A DNA stretch of 64,000 nt, taken from assembly GCF_001698125.1 (NCBI RefSeq), contig NZ_CP013854.1, forward strand, positions 5,332,001 through 5,396,000, in the 5' to 3' direction. Shown piece after piece: positions 1 to 7,826 of this stretch. The translations under genes were made by a program, and so were the position numbers. The notes beneath the pieces are model-generated. The model saw only the letters and a list, made by a program, of their open reading frames with translations, was not told the DNA's origin and did no database searches. Each line of letters opens with the position of its first letter. The stretch's first letter is position 1. This DNA comes from Pseudonocardia sp. HH130630-07. Lineage in GTDB: Bacteria > Actinomycetota > Actinomycetes > Mycobacteriales > Pseudonocardiaceae.

Positions 1-179
1 AACCCGAGCGCCGTCAGCCGGGTGATCCGCAGCAGCCGGATCAGGTGGTCGGCCCCGTACTGCTTGTAGCCGTTCGGGCGGCGGCCGGGCTCGGGCAGCA
101 GCCCGATCTCGTGGTAGTGCCGGACCGCGCGCACGCTGGTGCCGGCGAGCTCCGCGATCTCGCGGGTGCTCCAGGCCAT
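1..179 (-). CDS. MerR-family transcriptional regulator (N-terminal part, cut by window edge)
   Basis: Reading leftward from the ATG at 177-179 the protein begins MAWSTREIAELAGTSVRAV and continues with a tyrosine-rich HYHEIGLLPEP stretch and NGYKQYGADHL. This is the winged-helix N-terminus of MerR regulators: helix-turn-helix at about residues 4-25, then the wing. An AGAGGA ribosome site lies about 7 bases upstream. The effector domain lies outside the window, so the inducer cannot be guessed. The gene runs away from the sulfatase at 402. Confidence 0.8.
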   Translation of the reverse strand, partial: MAWSTREIAELAGTSVRAVRHYHEIGLLPEPGRRPNGYKQYGADHLIRLLRITRLTALG

Positions 180-401
180 GGGTTCCGTCCTCTGCCACCG
201 ACCGCCGTGAGCACCAGTACAGACGGCGCCGCCCGCCCCGATCGAGAGGGGTACCGCCGTCACGGACGGTGTCCCTGCCCGCCCGTACCCTGGCGGTCCG
301 TGGCGCGTTGACCGGTTCTCGACCCTCGTGTTAGGACGGTCGACGGGGTGTCGGGTACCGGCGGCACGTCCGCCGTGTCGCCGTCCGGACGAGGAGGACC
401 C

Positions 402-2750
402 ATGCCCGAGTTCGCCGGTGGCCGGCACGTGCTGCCCGAGCCGGAGCGCAGCACCCCGGTCGTCACCGCGCTGGGGATCGACGAGCAGCCCGAGGGGTTC
501 GAGCCGGTCCGGCCGACCGCGGCCCCCGACGGCGCGCCGAACGTGGTCGTCGTGGTCCTCGACGACCTGGGATTCGGCAGTTCCAGCGCGTTCGGCGGCC
601 CGTGCCGGATGCCCACCGCGGACCGGCTGGCCGCGGACGGCCTGCGGTACAACCGCTTCCACGTCACCGCGCTGTGCTCGCCCACCCGGCAGGCCCTGAT
701 GACCGGCCGCAACCACCACTCGGTGGGGATGGGCGCCACGACCGAGATGGCGACGTCCGCGCCGGGTTACCACGGCTTCCGGCCGCGCAGCGCGGCCACG
801 ATGGCGCAGATCCTACAGGGCAACGGCTACAGCACGGCGGCGTTCGGGAAGTGGCACCAGACCCCGCCGTCGGAGATCAGCCCGGTCGGCCCGTTCGACC
901 GCTGGCCGACCGGCGAGGGCTTCGACCACTTCTACGGGTTCATGGCGTGCGAGATGAACCACTGGTACCCGCTGCTCTACCGGGACACCGTCCCGGTGGA
1001 GCCGGAGCGCGGGCCCGGGGACGGCTACCACCTGACCACCGACCTGGTCGACCACGCGATCGACTGGGTGCACACGCAGCGCACGATGAGCCCGGACCGG
1101 CCGTTCCTCACCTACCTCGCGTTCGGCGCCGCGCACGCGCCGTTGCACGTCGCTCCCGAGTGGGTCCGGCGCTACCGCGGCGAGTTCGACGAGGGCTTCG
1201 ACCGCCAGCGCGAGCGGACCCTGGAGCGCCAGCGCGCACTCGGGGTGGTCCCGCCGGACACCGAGCTGGGCACGTGGCCCGACGGCGTCCCGCACTGGGA
1301 CGAGCTGACCGACACCCAGCGGGCGCTGTCCGCGCGGTTCATGGAGACCTTCGCCGGGTTCACCGAGCACGCCGACACCGAGCTCGGCCGGTTCGTCGAC
1401 ACCCTCGCCGAGCTGGGCGAGCTGGAGAACACGGTCGTCGTCTACCTGCTCGGGGACAACGGCGCCTCCGGCGAGGGCGGCCTGGAGGGGACGACCGTCG
1501 AGCACCGGCTCGGCCACGGCGTCGTCGACGACCCGGAGGCGATGATCGCCGATCTCGACCGGATCGGCGGCCCGGAGACCTACCCGATCGCCCCGGCCGG
1601 CTGGGCGCTCGCGATGAACACGCCGTACCGGTGGACCAAGCAGGTCGCCTCGCACTTCGGCGGCACCCGGGACGGCCTGATCGTGCACTGGCCGCGCGGG
1701 ATCGCCGACCGCGGCGGGATCCGGGACCAGTTCCACCACGTCATCGACCTGCTGCCGACCGTGCTGGAGTGCGCCGGCGTGCCGGCGCCGGTCTCGGTCG
1801 ACGGCGTCGCGCAGCAGCCGGTCGAGGGCGTCGGGATGCGGTACTCCTTCGACGACGCCGGCGCGCCGGACCGCCGTCGTACGCAGTACTTCGAGATGTG
1901 CGGCAACCGCGGGATCTACCACGACGGCTGGACCGCGGTCACCCGGCACGGCGTCCCGTGGGAGATGGTGCCGAGCGGGCGACCGGACTTCCGGGCCGAC
2001 GTCTGGGAGCTCTACGACATCCGCACCGACCCGTCCCAGGTCCGTGATCTCGCCGCCCAGCGGCCCGAGAAGCTGCGGATGCTGCAGGACCTGTTCCTCA
2101 CCGAGGCGGCCCGTTACCACGTCCTGCCGCTCGACGACCGCGTCACCGAGCGGGAGAACCCCGCGCTGGCCGGCCGGATCGACCCGATGCACGGCCGGAC
2201 CTCGGTGACCTACCGGGCCGGCACCCGTCGGCTGATCGAGGAGATGACCCCGAACGTCAAGAACCGTTCGCACTCCGTCACCGCGCACCTCACGACCGGG
2301 CCCGACTCCGTCGACGGGGTCGTGGTCGCCCAGGGCGGCCGGTTCGGCGGCTGGGCGGTGTACTGCGTCGACGGCCGGCCCTGCTACGAGTACAACTACT
2401 TCGGCCTCGAGCGCTGCACGCTGCGCTCCCCGGCGCCGCTCGCCCCCGGCCCGCACGAGGTGCGGATGGAGTTCGCCTACGACGGCGGGGTCGGCGCCGG
2501 CGGCACGGTCCGCCTGCTGGTGGACGGGGAGAAGGTCGGAACCGGCCGGGTCGAGCGGACGATCCCGTTCTACTTCTCCTTCGACGAGACCCTCGACGTC
2601 GGCGTCGACCTGGGCACACCGGTCTCCGAGGACTACCGGGCCGGCGACAACGCGTTCACCGGGACGATCGCGACCGTCCGGATCGACCTGGGGGAGCAGA
2701 CCCCGGTCCCGGACGCCGACCTGGCGCACCGGGTCATGACGTCGCAGTGA
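402..2750 (+). CDS. arylsulfatase, formylglycine-dependent (type I sulfatase)
   Basis: Hydrolyses sulfate esters. The 782-residue protein has the metal-binding pair D54-D55 (LDDLGFG) and the sulfatase signature CSPTRQALMTGR. Its C92 is the residue oxidised to formylglycine, the catalytic nucleophile. Further features of the fold are FGKWHQ (about 150), DNG (near 353) and a C-terminal beta-rich region from about residue 600. I see no signal peptide, so it is probably cytosolic. I chose the ATG at 402 because GAGGAGG lies directly before it at 391-397; an upstream in-frame start at 348 has no such site. The 3' end overlaps the convergent gene for a formylglycine-generating enzyme, the maturation enzyme this sulfatase needs. 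The natural substrate is unknown. Confidence 0.93.
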   Translation: MPEFAGGRHVLPEPERSTPVVTALGIDEQPEGFEPVRPTAAPDGAPNVVVVVLDDLGFGSSSAFGGPCRMPTADRLAADGLRYNRFHVTALCSPTRQALMTGRNHHSVGMGATTEMATSAPGYHGFRPRSAATMAQILQGNGYSTAAFGKWHQTPPSEISPVGPFDRWPTGEGFDHFYGFMACEMNHWYPLLYRDTVPVEPERGPGDGYHLTTDLVDHAIDWVHTQRTMSPDRPFLTYLAFGAAHAPLHVAPEWVRRYRGEFDEGFDRQRERTLERQRALGVVPPDTELGTWPDGVPHWDELTDTQRALSARFMETFAGFTEHADTELGRFVDTLAELGELENTVVVYLLGDNGASGEGGLEGTTVEHRLGHGVVDDPEAMIADLDRIGGPETYPIAPAGWALAMNTPYRWTKQVASHFGGTRDGLIVHWPRGIADRGGIRDQFHHVIDLLPTVLECAGVPAPVSVDGVAQQPVEGVGMRYSFDDAGAPDRRRTQYFEMCGNRGIYHDGWTAVTRHGVPWEMVPSGRPDFRADVWELYDIRTDPSQVRDLAAQRPEKLRMLQDLFLTEAARYHVLPLDDRVTERENPALAGRIDPMHGRTSVTYRAGTRRLIEEMTPNVKNRSHSVTAHLTTGPDSVDGVVVAQGGRFGGWAVYCVDGRPCYEYNYFGLERCTLRSPAPLAPGPHEVRMEFAYDGGVGAGGTVRLLVDGEKVGTGRVERTIPFYFSFDETLDVGVDLGTPVSEDYRAGDNAFTGTIATVRIDLGEQTPVPDADLAHRVMTSQ

Positions 2751-3693
2751 CCCCCGGGTCGGGGCCGGCGTCCGGGTTGGCGCAGCGGAACCCGAGGTTC
2801 GCCGAGCTCGACTCCGGGGTGTTCGACGACCGGGCGGCGTTGCGGTAGCGGTAGCAGTAGGAGCGGTGGCACAGGTAGGAGCCGCCGCGCATCACCCTGC
2901 TCGTGCCCTCCGTCGGCCCGGTCGGGTCCTGGCCGGGGGAGTGCCGGTAGTAGTCCGGGGAGAACCGGTCCGAGCACCACTCCCAGACGTTGCCGACCAT
3001 CTGCCACAGCCCGTACCCGTTGGGCCGGAAGGACTTCACCGGTGCCGTGGTGAGGAACCCGTCGTCGACGGTGTTGCGCTCGGGGAACCGGCCCTGCCAG
3101 ATGTTCATCGGCCAGCGCCTGCCGCCGGGCAGCTCCTCGTCCCCCCACGGGAAGCGGGCGGAGTCCAGCCCGCCGCGGGCGGCGAACTCCCACTCGGCCT
3201 CGGTCGGGAGCCGCCGGCCCGCCCAGGCGCAGTAGGCCTGCGCGTCGTTCCAGGACACGTGCACGACCGGATGGTTCGCCCGGTCCGACGCGTGCGTCCC
3301 CGGCCCGGCCGGGTGCCGCCAGCAGGCGCCCCGCACGTCGAGCCACCACTGTGCCCCGCGCACCGCGCCGAGCACGTCGGAACGGTCACCGTCGAACGCG
3401 AGGTGGAAGACCGCCGACGAGCCGTAGCGCTCCGCGTCGGTCCGGTACCCGGTGTCCTTGACGAACGTGGCGAACGCCGAATTGGTCACCGGCGTCGGGT
3501 CGATCCGGAACGGCGAGAGGACGACCTGGTGGACGGGCGTCTCCCCGTCGGCCGGGTAGCCCTCGCCGAGGGCGTCGCCCATCGCGAACCCGCCGCCCGG
3601 GATCGCGACCTGCCCGCGGGTCGAGCGCGGCGCGGGCGCGCCGGTGGCCGCGGCCGGTCCACCTCGCTGCGCCGGTCCGGAGCAGCAGTCCAT
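2734..3693 (-). CDS. formylglycine-generating enzyme (sulfatase-modifying factor)
   Basis: Oxidises the cysteine of the sulfatase CxPxR motif to formylglycine, using O2 and copper in the characterised family. The 319-residue protein shows the FGE-sulfatase fold: IPGGGFAMG near the N-terminus, PVVHVSWNDAQAYCAWAG, RLPTEAEWEFAARGG, NVWEWCSD, and the active-site segment GGSYLCHRSYCYRYR, whose cysteines (about 275 and 280) bind the metal and substrate. These cysteines separate true FGEs from EgtB-like relatives. The start at 3693 is preceded by GGAG; a longer in-frame reading to 3801 lacks support. Its last 17 bases overlap the sulfatase end on the opposite strand, so the two mRNAs are complementary at their 3' ends. 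Confidence 0.92.
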   Translation of the reverse strand: MDCCSGPAQRGGPAAATGAPAPRSTRGQVAIPGGGFAMGDALGEGYPADGETPVHQVVLSPFRIDPTPVTNSAFATFVKDTGYRTDAERYGSSAVFHLAFDGDRSDVLGAVRGAQWWLDVRGACWRHPAGPGTHASDRANHPVVHVSWNDAQAYCAWAGRRLPTEAEWEFAARGGLDSARFPWGDEELPGGRRWPMNIWQGRFPERNTVDDGFLTTAPVKSFRPNGYGLWQMVGNVWEWCSDRFSPDYYRHSPGQDPTGPTEGTSRVMRGGSYLCHRSYCYRYRNAARSSNTPESSSANLGFRCANPDAGPDPGVTATS

Positions 3694-3834
3694 CAGATCT
3701 CCATCGGGTCGGCGGGCGCGGCGCCGGATCCGCGCGGGTACCGCGCGCGCCACGATAGATCCGTTCCGCGACGGCCGGTCGCAGCACCCGCTCCGCCGCA
3801 CGCACCCGCACCCCGGTCCGTGCCGAGATGCAGC

Positions 3835-4836
3835 TCAGCGGGGTCCGCCGCCGTCCTCGGCCCGATGATCCGCACCTCGGAACGCGTCCTGACCGGCCGA
3901 CGGTGCACGGCCCGGGGCCGGTTGCGCCGAACGGGGTGACAGGGCCGGCAGCTCCGGGTGGTCCAGCAGCGCCTCGACGACGGCGTCGACCGCGGAGCGG
4001 AGCCCGGTCGTCCGGCGGCGGACCACGGCCACGTTGCGGTGCACCGGCGTCGTCAGGTCCCGGGTGACGACCGCGGGCCCCGGCGGGACGGCCAGCGCGG
4101 GGAGCAGCGCGACCGACCGGGCCGACTCGACGTGCTGGACCAGGAGCAGGTAGTTCCCGAACCGGCAGGCCACCTTCGGTTCGAACCCGGACTCGTGACA
4201 CAGCCGGGCGGTGAGCTCGGCCATGTAGGTGCCCGGCCGGTCGCACGCCCAGCTCTCGGTGGCGCAGGCGGCGAGATCGACCACCCGCCGCCGGGCCAGC
4301 GGATGCCCCTGCGGCAGCACCAGCACCACCGGGTCCGCCCCCAGCGGGACGATCTCCAGGTCCCGGTCCCAGGGGAAGGTGACGTGGTCGGTCGTGGTGA
4401 CGACGACGTCCAGCTCCCCGGTCCCCAGCGCCGGTCCGCTCTCGTGCGGCTCGGACTCGACCAGCTCGACGTGCAGGTGCGGATGGGTGCTCGCCAGCCG
4501 GGCCGCGGTGGGCACGGCGAGGGTGTGGATCGCGCTCTGGAACACGCCGAGCCGGACGGTCCCGATCGGCTCGTCGTGCAGCGCCCGCAGCTCGGCCTCG
4601 GCGTCGGCCATCCGGTCCAGGATCTCGCGGCCGCGCCGGGCGAGGACGATGCCGGTCGGGGTCAGCCGGACCCGGCGGCCGGTGCGTTCCAGGAGCCTGC
4701 TGCGGGTCTCGGACTCCAGCACACCGAGCTGCTGGGACACCGTCGACGGGCTGACGTGCAGGGTCTGCGCGACCGCACGCACGGTCCCGAGCCCGTCGAG
4801 TAGGGCGAGCATGCGCAGTCGCCAGGGGTTCAGCAC
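3835..4836 (-). CDS. dgdR: LysR-type regulator, probable regulator of the dialkylglycine decarboxylase gene
   Basis: LysR transcription factor of 333 residues with the N-terminal helix-turn-helix MLALLDGLGTVRAVAQTLHV SPSTVSQQLG (about 7-37) and a periplasmic-binding-like effector domain. It is divergent from dgdA with 96 bases between, the layout of the Burkholderia cepacia dgdR-dgdA pair. The GTG at 4836 is chosen because the helix-turn-helix follows at once and reading further upstream would run antisense through dgdA. A CACAAT box stands six bases before the GTG, so the mRNA may be leaderless. The symbol rests mainly on the neighbour. Confidence 0.8.
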   Translation of the reverse strand: MLNPWRLRMLALLDGLGTVRAVAQTLHVSPSTVSQQLGVLESETRSRLLERTGRRVRLTPTGIVLARRGREILDRMADAEAELRALHDEPIGTVRLGVFQSAIHTLAVPTAARLASTHPHLHVELVESEPHESGPALGTGELDVVVTTTDHVTFPWDRDLEIVPLGADPVVLVLPQGHPLARRRVVDLAACATESWACDRPGTYMAELTARLCHESGFEPKVACRFGNYLLLVQHVESARSVALLPALAVPPGPAVVTRDLTTPVHRNVAVVRRRTTGLRSAVDAVVEALLDHPELPALSPRSAQPAPGRAPSAGQDAFRGADHRAEDGGGPR

Positions 4837-4896
4837 CCGGCCATTGTGCGCCGCCGTTGTACGACTCCGGCGAACAGCAGTGTCAGAATCGTGCGG

Positions 4897-4925
4897 TGGA
4901 CGTGCACACGCGCGGTTCGTAGCGT
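4897..4925 (+). promoter_or_regulatory. dgdA promoter
   Basis: TGGACG at 4897-4902 and TAGCGT at 4920-4925 are separated by 17 bases, a fair -35/-10 pair. The ATG of dgdA lies seven bases after the -10 box, so transcription probably starts at or next to the start codon. Confidence 0.5.
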
Positions 4926-4932
4926 CGGAGCC

Positions 4933-6285
4933 ATGACGGACACCGTGCCCGCGCCCGCCGCCCCCGCACCGACCGACGGCCCCGCCGCGGTGTCGAGCGA
5001 CGGCACCGCCGTAGACCGGCATCTGGTCCGCTACTTCGGGCACGGCACCTTCAGCCCCGGCGTCATCGAGCGGGCCGAGAGCAGCTCGGTGTTCACCGAG
5101 GACGGCCGCGAGCTGCTCGACTTCACCTCCGGCCAGATGAGCGCCATCCTCGGGCACTCGCACCCGGACATCGTCGCGACCGTCCGCGACCAGGTCGGGC
5201 GGCTGGACCACCTGTTCAGCGGCATGCTGTCCCGCCCGGTCATCGAGCTGGCCCGGCGACTGGCCGGCAGCGTGCCCGAGCTGGACAAGGTGCAGCTGCT
5301 CAGCACCGGAGCCGAGGCGAACGAGGCGGCCATCCGGATGGCGAAGCTCGTGACCGGGCGGCACGAGATCGTGTCCTTCGCCCGGTCCTGGCACGGGATG
5401 ACCGGGGCCGCGGCGAACGCCACGTACGTCGCGGGCCGCAGCGGGTACGGCCCGGCCGCGCCGGGCAACTTCGCGCTCCCGGTGCCGGACCGGTTCCGGC
5501 CCGACATCGTCGACGCGGACGGCGAGCTCGACTGGCGCCGCCAGCTCGACCTCGGCTTCGGCATGATCGACGCGCAGTCCAACGGCAGCCTCGCCGCGTG
5601 CATCGTCGAGCCGATCCTCAGCTCCGGCGGGGTGATCGACCTGCCGCCCGGCTACCTGGCGGCGTTGCGGGAGCACTGCCACCGGCGCGGCATGCTGCTG
5701 ATCCTGGACGAGGCGCAGACCGGCCTGTGCCGTACCGGTGACTGGTACGCCTTCCAGCGCGACGGCGTCGTCCCCGACCTGCTCACCGTGTCCAAGACCC
5801 TCGGCGCCGGGCTGCCGCTGTCGGCGGTGCTGACCAGCGGTGAGATCGAGCAGGCAGCGCACGAGCGCGGGTTCCTGTTCCTCACCACCCACGTCAACGA
5901 CCCGCTGCCGGCGGCGGTCGGGCTCACCGTGCTCGACGTGCTCGAACGCGACCGGCTGGACCTGCGCGCCCGGGAGCTGGGCGAGCGCCTGCAGGGTGGG
6001 CTCACCGAGCTGGCGCAGCGGCACCCCGCGATCGGCGACGTCCGCGGCCGGGGCCTGCTGGTCGGGCTGGAACTGGTCGACGACGGCGAACGCGGCGGCA
6101 CCGGGGCCGACCGGCTCGGCGCCGCGGTGACCCGGCGGTGCGCCGAGCTGGGGCTGCACATGAACATCGTCCAGCTGCCGGGCATGGGCGGGACGTTCCG
6201 GATCGCCCCGCCGCTCACCGCCACCGACGCCGAGATCGACCGCGGGCTCGCGATCCTGGACGAGTCGCTGACCCGCGAGGCGTGA
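4933..6285 (+). CDS. dgdA: 2,2-dialkylglycine decarboxylase (PLP-dependent class III aminotransferase fold)
   Basis: Decarboxylates 2-aminoisobutyrate-type dialkyl amino acids to a ketone and CO2, then transaminates pyruvate to alanine. The 450-residue protein keeps the family hallmarks: DFTSGQMSAILGHSHPDI with Q67 (the substrate-carboxylate glutamine of DgdA), LSTGAEANEAAIRMAKL, SWHGMTGAA with W153, LILDEAQTG with D259 pairing with the PLP ring nitrogen, and SKTLGAGLPL with K288 forming the Schiff base. Length and C-terminal MNIVQLPGMGGTFRIAPPL match characterised DgdA closely, unlike the looser similarity of ornithine or diaminobutyrate aminotransferases. The ATG at 4933 follows GGAGCC; an in-frame ATG at 4846 would add residues without family counterpart. 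Monocistronic, divergent from its LysR regulator. Confidence 0.9.
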   Translation: MTDTVPAPAAPAPTDGPAAVSSDGTAVDRHLVRYFGHGTFSPGVIERAESSSVFTEDGRELLDFTSGQMSAILGHSHPDIVATVRDQVGRLDHLFSGMLSRPVIELARRLAGSVPELDKVQLLSTGAEANEAAIRMAKLVTGRHEIVSFARSWHGMTGAAANATYVAGRSGYGPAAPGNFALPVPDRFRPDIVDADGELDWRRQLDLGFGMIDAQSNGSLAACIVEPILSSGGVIDLPPGYLAALREHCHRRGMLLILDEAQTGLCRTGDWYAFQRDGVVPDLLTVSKTLGAGLPLSAVLTSGEIEQAAHERGFLFLTTHVNDPLPAAVGLTVLDVLERDRLDLRARELGERLQGGLTELAQRHPAIGDVRGRGLLVGLELVDDGERGGTGADRLGAAVTRRCAELGLHMNIVQLPGMGGTFRIAPPLTATDAEIDRGLAILDESLTREA

Positions 6286-6354
6286 GCCCGGGAAACTTGC
6301 CCGCGCGGAAGCCTTCCTGATACTTTCTCTCTCGGAAACAATCGAGGGGGATCG

Positions 6355-6831
6355 ATGACCGACGCACGACAGGCGCGGGACGCGCTCGCCGAGGTACGCG
6401 ACCGGCAGCAGCAGGTGGGGGTGCTCGTCTGGCGGCAGGGGATGCCGGCCTGGCTGATGGGCACGGTGGCCGTGCTGTACACCGCGTCGTCGGTGGCGCA
6501 GGACGTCCGGACCCAGTTCCCGCAGTGGAACGGGGTGCTGCTGAAGTGGGCCGTGCCCGGGCTCACGCTGCTGGCGATCGTCGCGGTACTGGTGCTGGTG
6601 CGGCGCAGACTCGGGCTGGCCCCGAACGGCGCGGCCGGCCGGGCGTACTCCGTGCTCGGCGGACTCGCGCTCACCTTCCTGCTGCTGACCATCACGATCG
6701 GCATGGTGTTGCGGTCCAACGACGTCCCGTGGGACCAGACGTTGTCCACGGGGGCCGCGATGACCGTCGTCCTGGTCATCGGTCTGGCCGTGCGCCGGGC
6801 CGACCTGCGGCGCGCGGAACGGCAGCGGTGA
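6355..6831 (+). CDS. small integral membrane protein of unknown function
   Basis: A 158-residue protein with a charged, glutamine-rich N-terminus (about 1-22) and four likely membrane segments: about 35-50, 62-82, 96-117 and 128-146. A strong GAGGGGGATCG ribosome site precedes the ATG. Its stop overlaps the GTG of the winged-helix gene downstream (GTGA at 6828-6831), so the two are translationally coupled. Such membrane protein plus regulator pairs are common in actinobacteria, and I infer that the regulator controls the pair. The promoter region has TTTC and GAAA half-sites seven bases apart (around 6325-6340), a weak operator candidate. Confidence 0.75.
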   Translation: MTDARQARDALAEVRDRQQQVGVLVWRQGMPAWLMGTVAVLYTASSVAQDVRTQFPQWNGVLLKWAVPGLTLLAIVAVLVLVRRRLGLAPNGAAGRAYSVLGGLALTFLLLTITIGMVLRSNDVPWDQTLSTGAAMTVVLVIGLAVRRADLRRAERQR

Positions 6832-7217
6832 CCCTCCCGGCCCAGCCGCCCGGCTTCAGCGAGCTGATCCACGCACCGACCCGGCTGTCGCTGATGTCGC
6901 TGTGCTCGGCCACCCGCTGGATCGAGTTCGGCCGGCTGCGGGAGAGCCTGCAGCTCACCGACTCCGCGCTGTCCAAGCAGATCACAACGCTCGAACAGGC
7001 CGGCTTCGTGGTGGTGCACCGCAACGGCGTCGGGCGCGGGAAGCGGATGCACGTGCGGCTGAGCCCGGAGGGCAGGGCCGCGTTCGAGGCGCACGTCGAG
7101 GCCCTGCGCGCCATCGTGGACCGGGCCCCGGCGGAGGACCCGGCCGGCCCCCCGGACCCGCCGGACGCCCCACCCGGGGACACCGTGCGGACCGGTGGTG
7201 CCGGCCGGGCCCACTGA
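6828..7217 (+). CDS. winged-helix DNA-binding protein (MarR/ArsR-like)
   Basis: A 129-residue regulator. Residues about 10-90 (TRLSLMSLCSATRWIEFGRL, SALSKQITTLEQAGFVVVHR, GKRMHVRLSPEGRAAF) form a single winged helix of the type that binds DNA as a dimer, as in the transcriptional-regulator domains found next to small membrane proteins. The tail (about 98-129) is proline- and acid-rich and probably disordered. It starts with GTG inside the stop of the preceding gene. It has no cysteine pair or obvious ligand site, so the signal is unknown. Confidence 0.82.
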   Translation: MTLPAQPPGFSELIHAPTRLSLMSLCSATRWIEFGRLRESLQLTDSALSKQITTLEQAGFVVVHRNGVGRGKRMHVRLSPEGRAAFEAHVEALRAIVDRAPAEDPAGPPDPPDAPPGDTVRTGGAGRAH

Positions 7218-7226
7218 CCGCCCGGC

Positions 7227-7826
7227 TCAGAGGACGGCGGGCAGCTCCGTGTCCGGCTCGGCCACCGACGCCGCGGCGTGGAACAGCATGGCCACCCCGA
7301 CCGCCCCGGGATCGCGTTCGCCGACCGCGCGGTCCCCGACGTAGCTGGCCCGGCCCATCCGGGCCCGCAGCGTCGCGGTGTGCTGCGCGCCGTCGATCGC
7401 GGCCCGGGCCGCCGCGGCGAGACCGCCCGGCGCGGCCTCCACGGCCGGGGCCAGCGCGTCGACCAGGGTGCGGTCGCCGACCTGCGCCTCGCCGACCCGC
7501 TGGATCGCGGCGAGCCCCGCACGTGCGCCCGCGCCGAGATCGGCGACCGGGTCGTCGCCGGCGTCGAGCGCCCGGGCGATCTCGGTGAACAGCAGCCCGA
7601 GCAGCGGGCCGCTGGTGCCGCCCACCTCGTCGAGGAAGACGGTGCCGAGCGCCTCGAACGGGGCGTCACCCGCGCCCAGCCGGGCGAGCGCGGCCCGCAG
7701 GCCACCCCGCAGGTTGTCACCGAAGTCGCCGTCGCCGCTGTGCTGGTCGAGCGCGGTGAGTGCTCCGTGGCCGTCCTCGACGGCCCGTGCGTAGGTGCGG
7801 AGCACCGCTTCCTGGTCGAAGGTCAC
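7227..7826 (-). CDS. dhaL: dihydroxyacetone kinase subunit L (nucleotide-binding)
   Basis: The 199-residue DhaL subunit binds ADP/ATP and passes phosphate to dihydroxyacetone held on DhaK. The diagnostic DQHSGDGDFGDNLRGG (about 28-43) supplies the aspartates that bind the two Mg ions; GGTSGPLLGLLF (about 78-90) is the second conserved segment. The GTG start lies in the stop of dhaK (GTGA at 7823-7826) and follows an AGGAGG site, so it is coupled to dhaK. No DhaM phosphodonor subunit is nearby, so it is open whether the donor is ATP or PEP. It ends ten bases from the convergent regulator gene. Confidence 0.9.
   Translation of the reverse strand: MTFDQEAVLRTYARAVEDGHGALTALDQHSGDGDFGDNLRGGLRAALARLGAGDAPFEALGTVFLDEVGGTSGPLLGLLFTEIARALDAGDDPVADLGAGARAGLAAIQRVGEAQVGDRTLVDALAPAVEAAPGGLAAAARAAIDGAQHTATLRARMGRASYVGDRAVGERDPGAVGVAMLFHAAASVAEPDTELPAVL

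Noticed and set aside
813..2729. A 638-codon open frame antisense to the sulfatase
   Set aside because: It is a GC-rich shadow: the sense strand has clear sulfatase motifs, and the antisense product is arginine-, proline- and valine-rich with no family features.
3835..6159. The LysR frame stays open far upstream, giving a 774-residue reading
   Set aside because: The extra part is antisense to dgdA and low in complexity; the helix-turn-helix begins right after the GTG at 4836.
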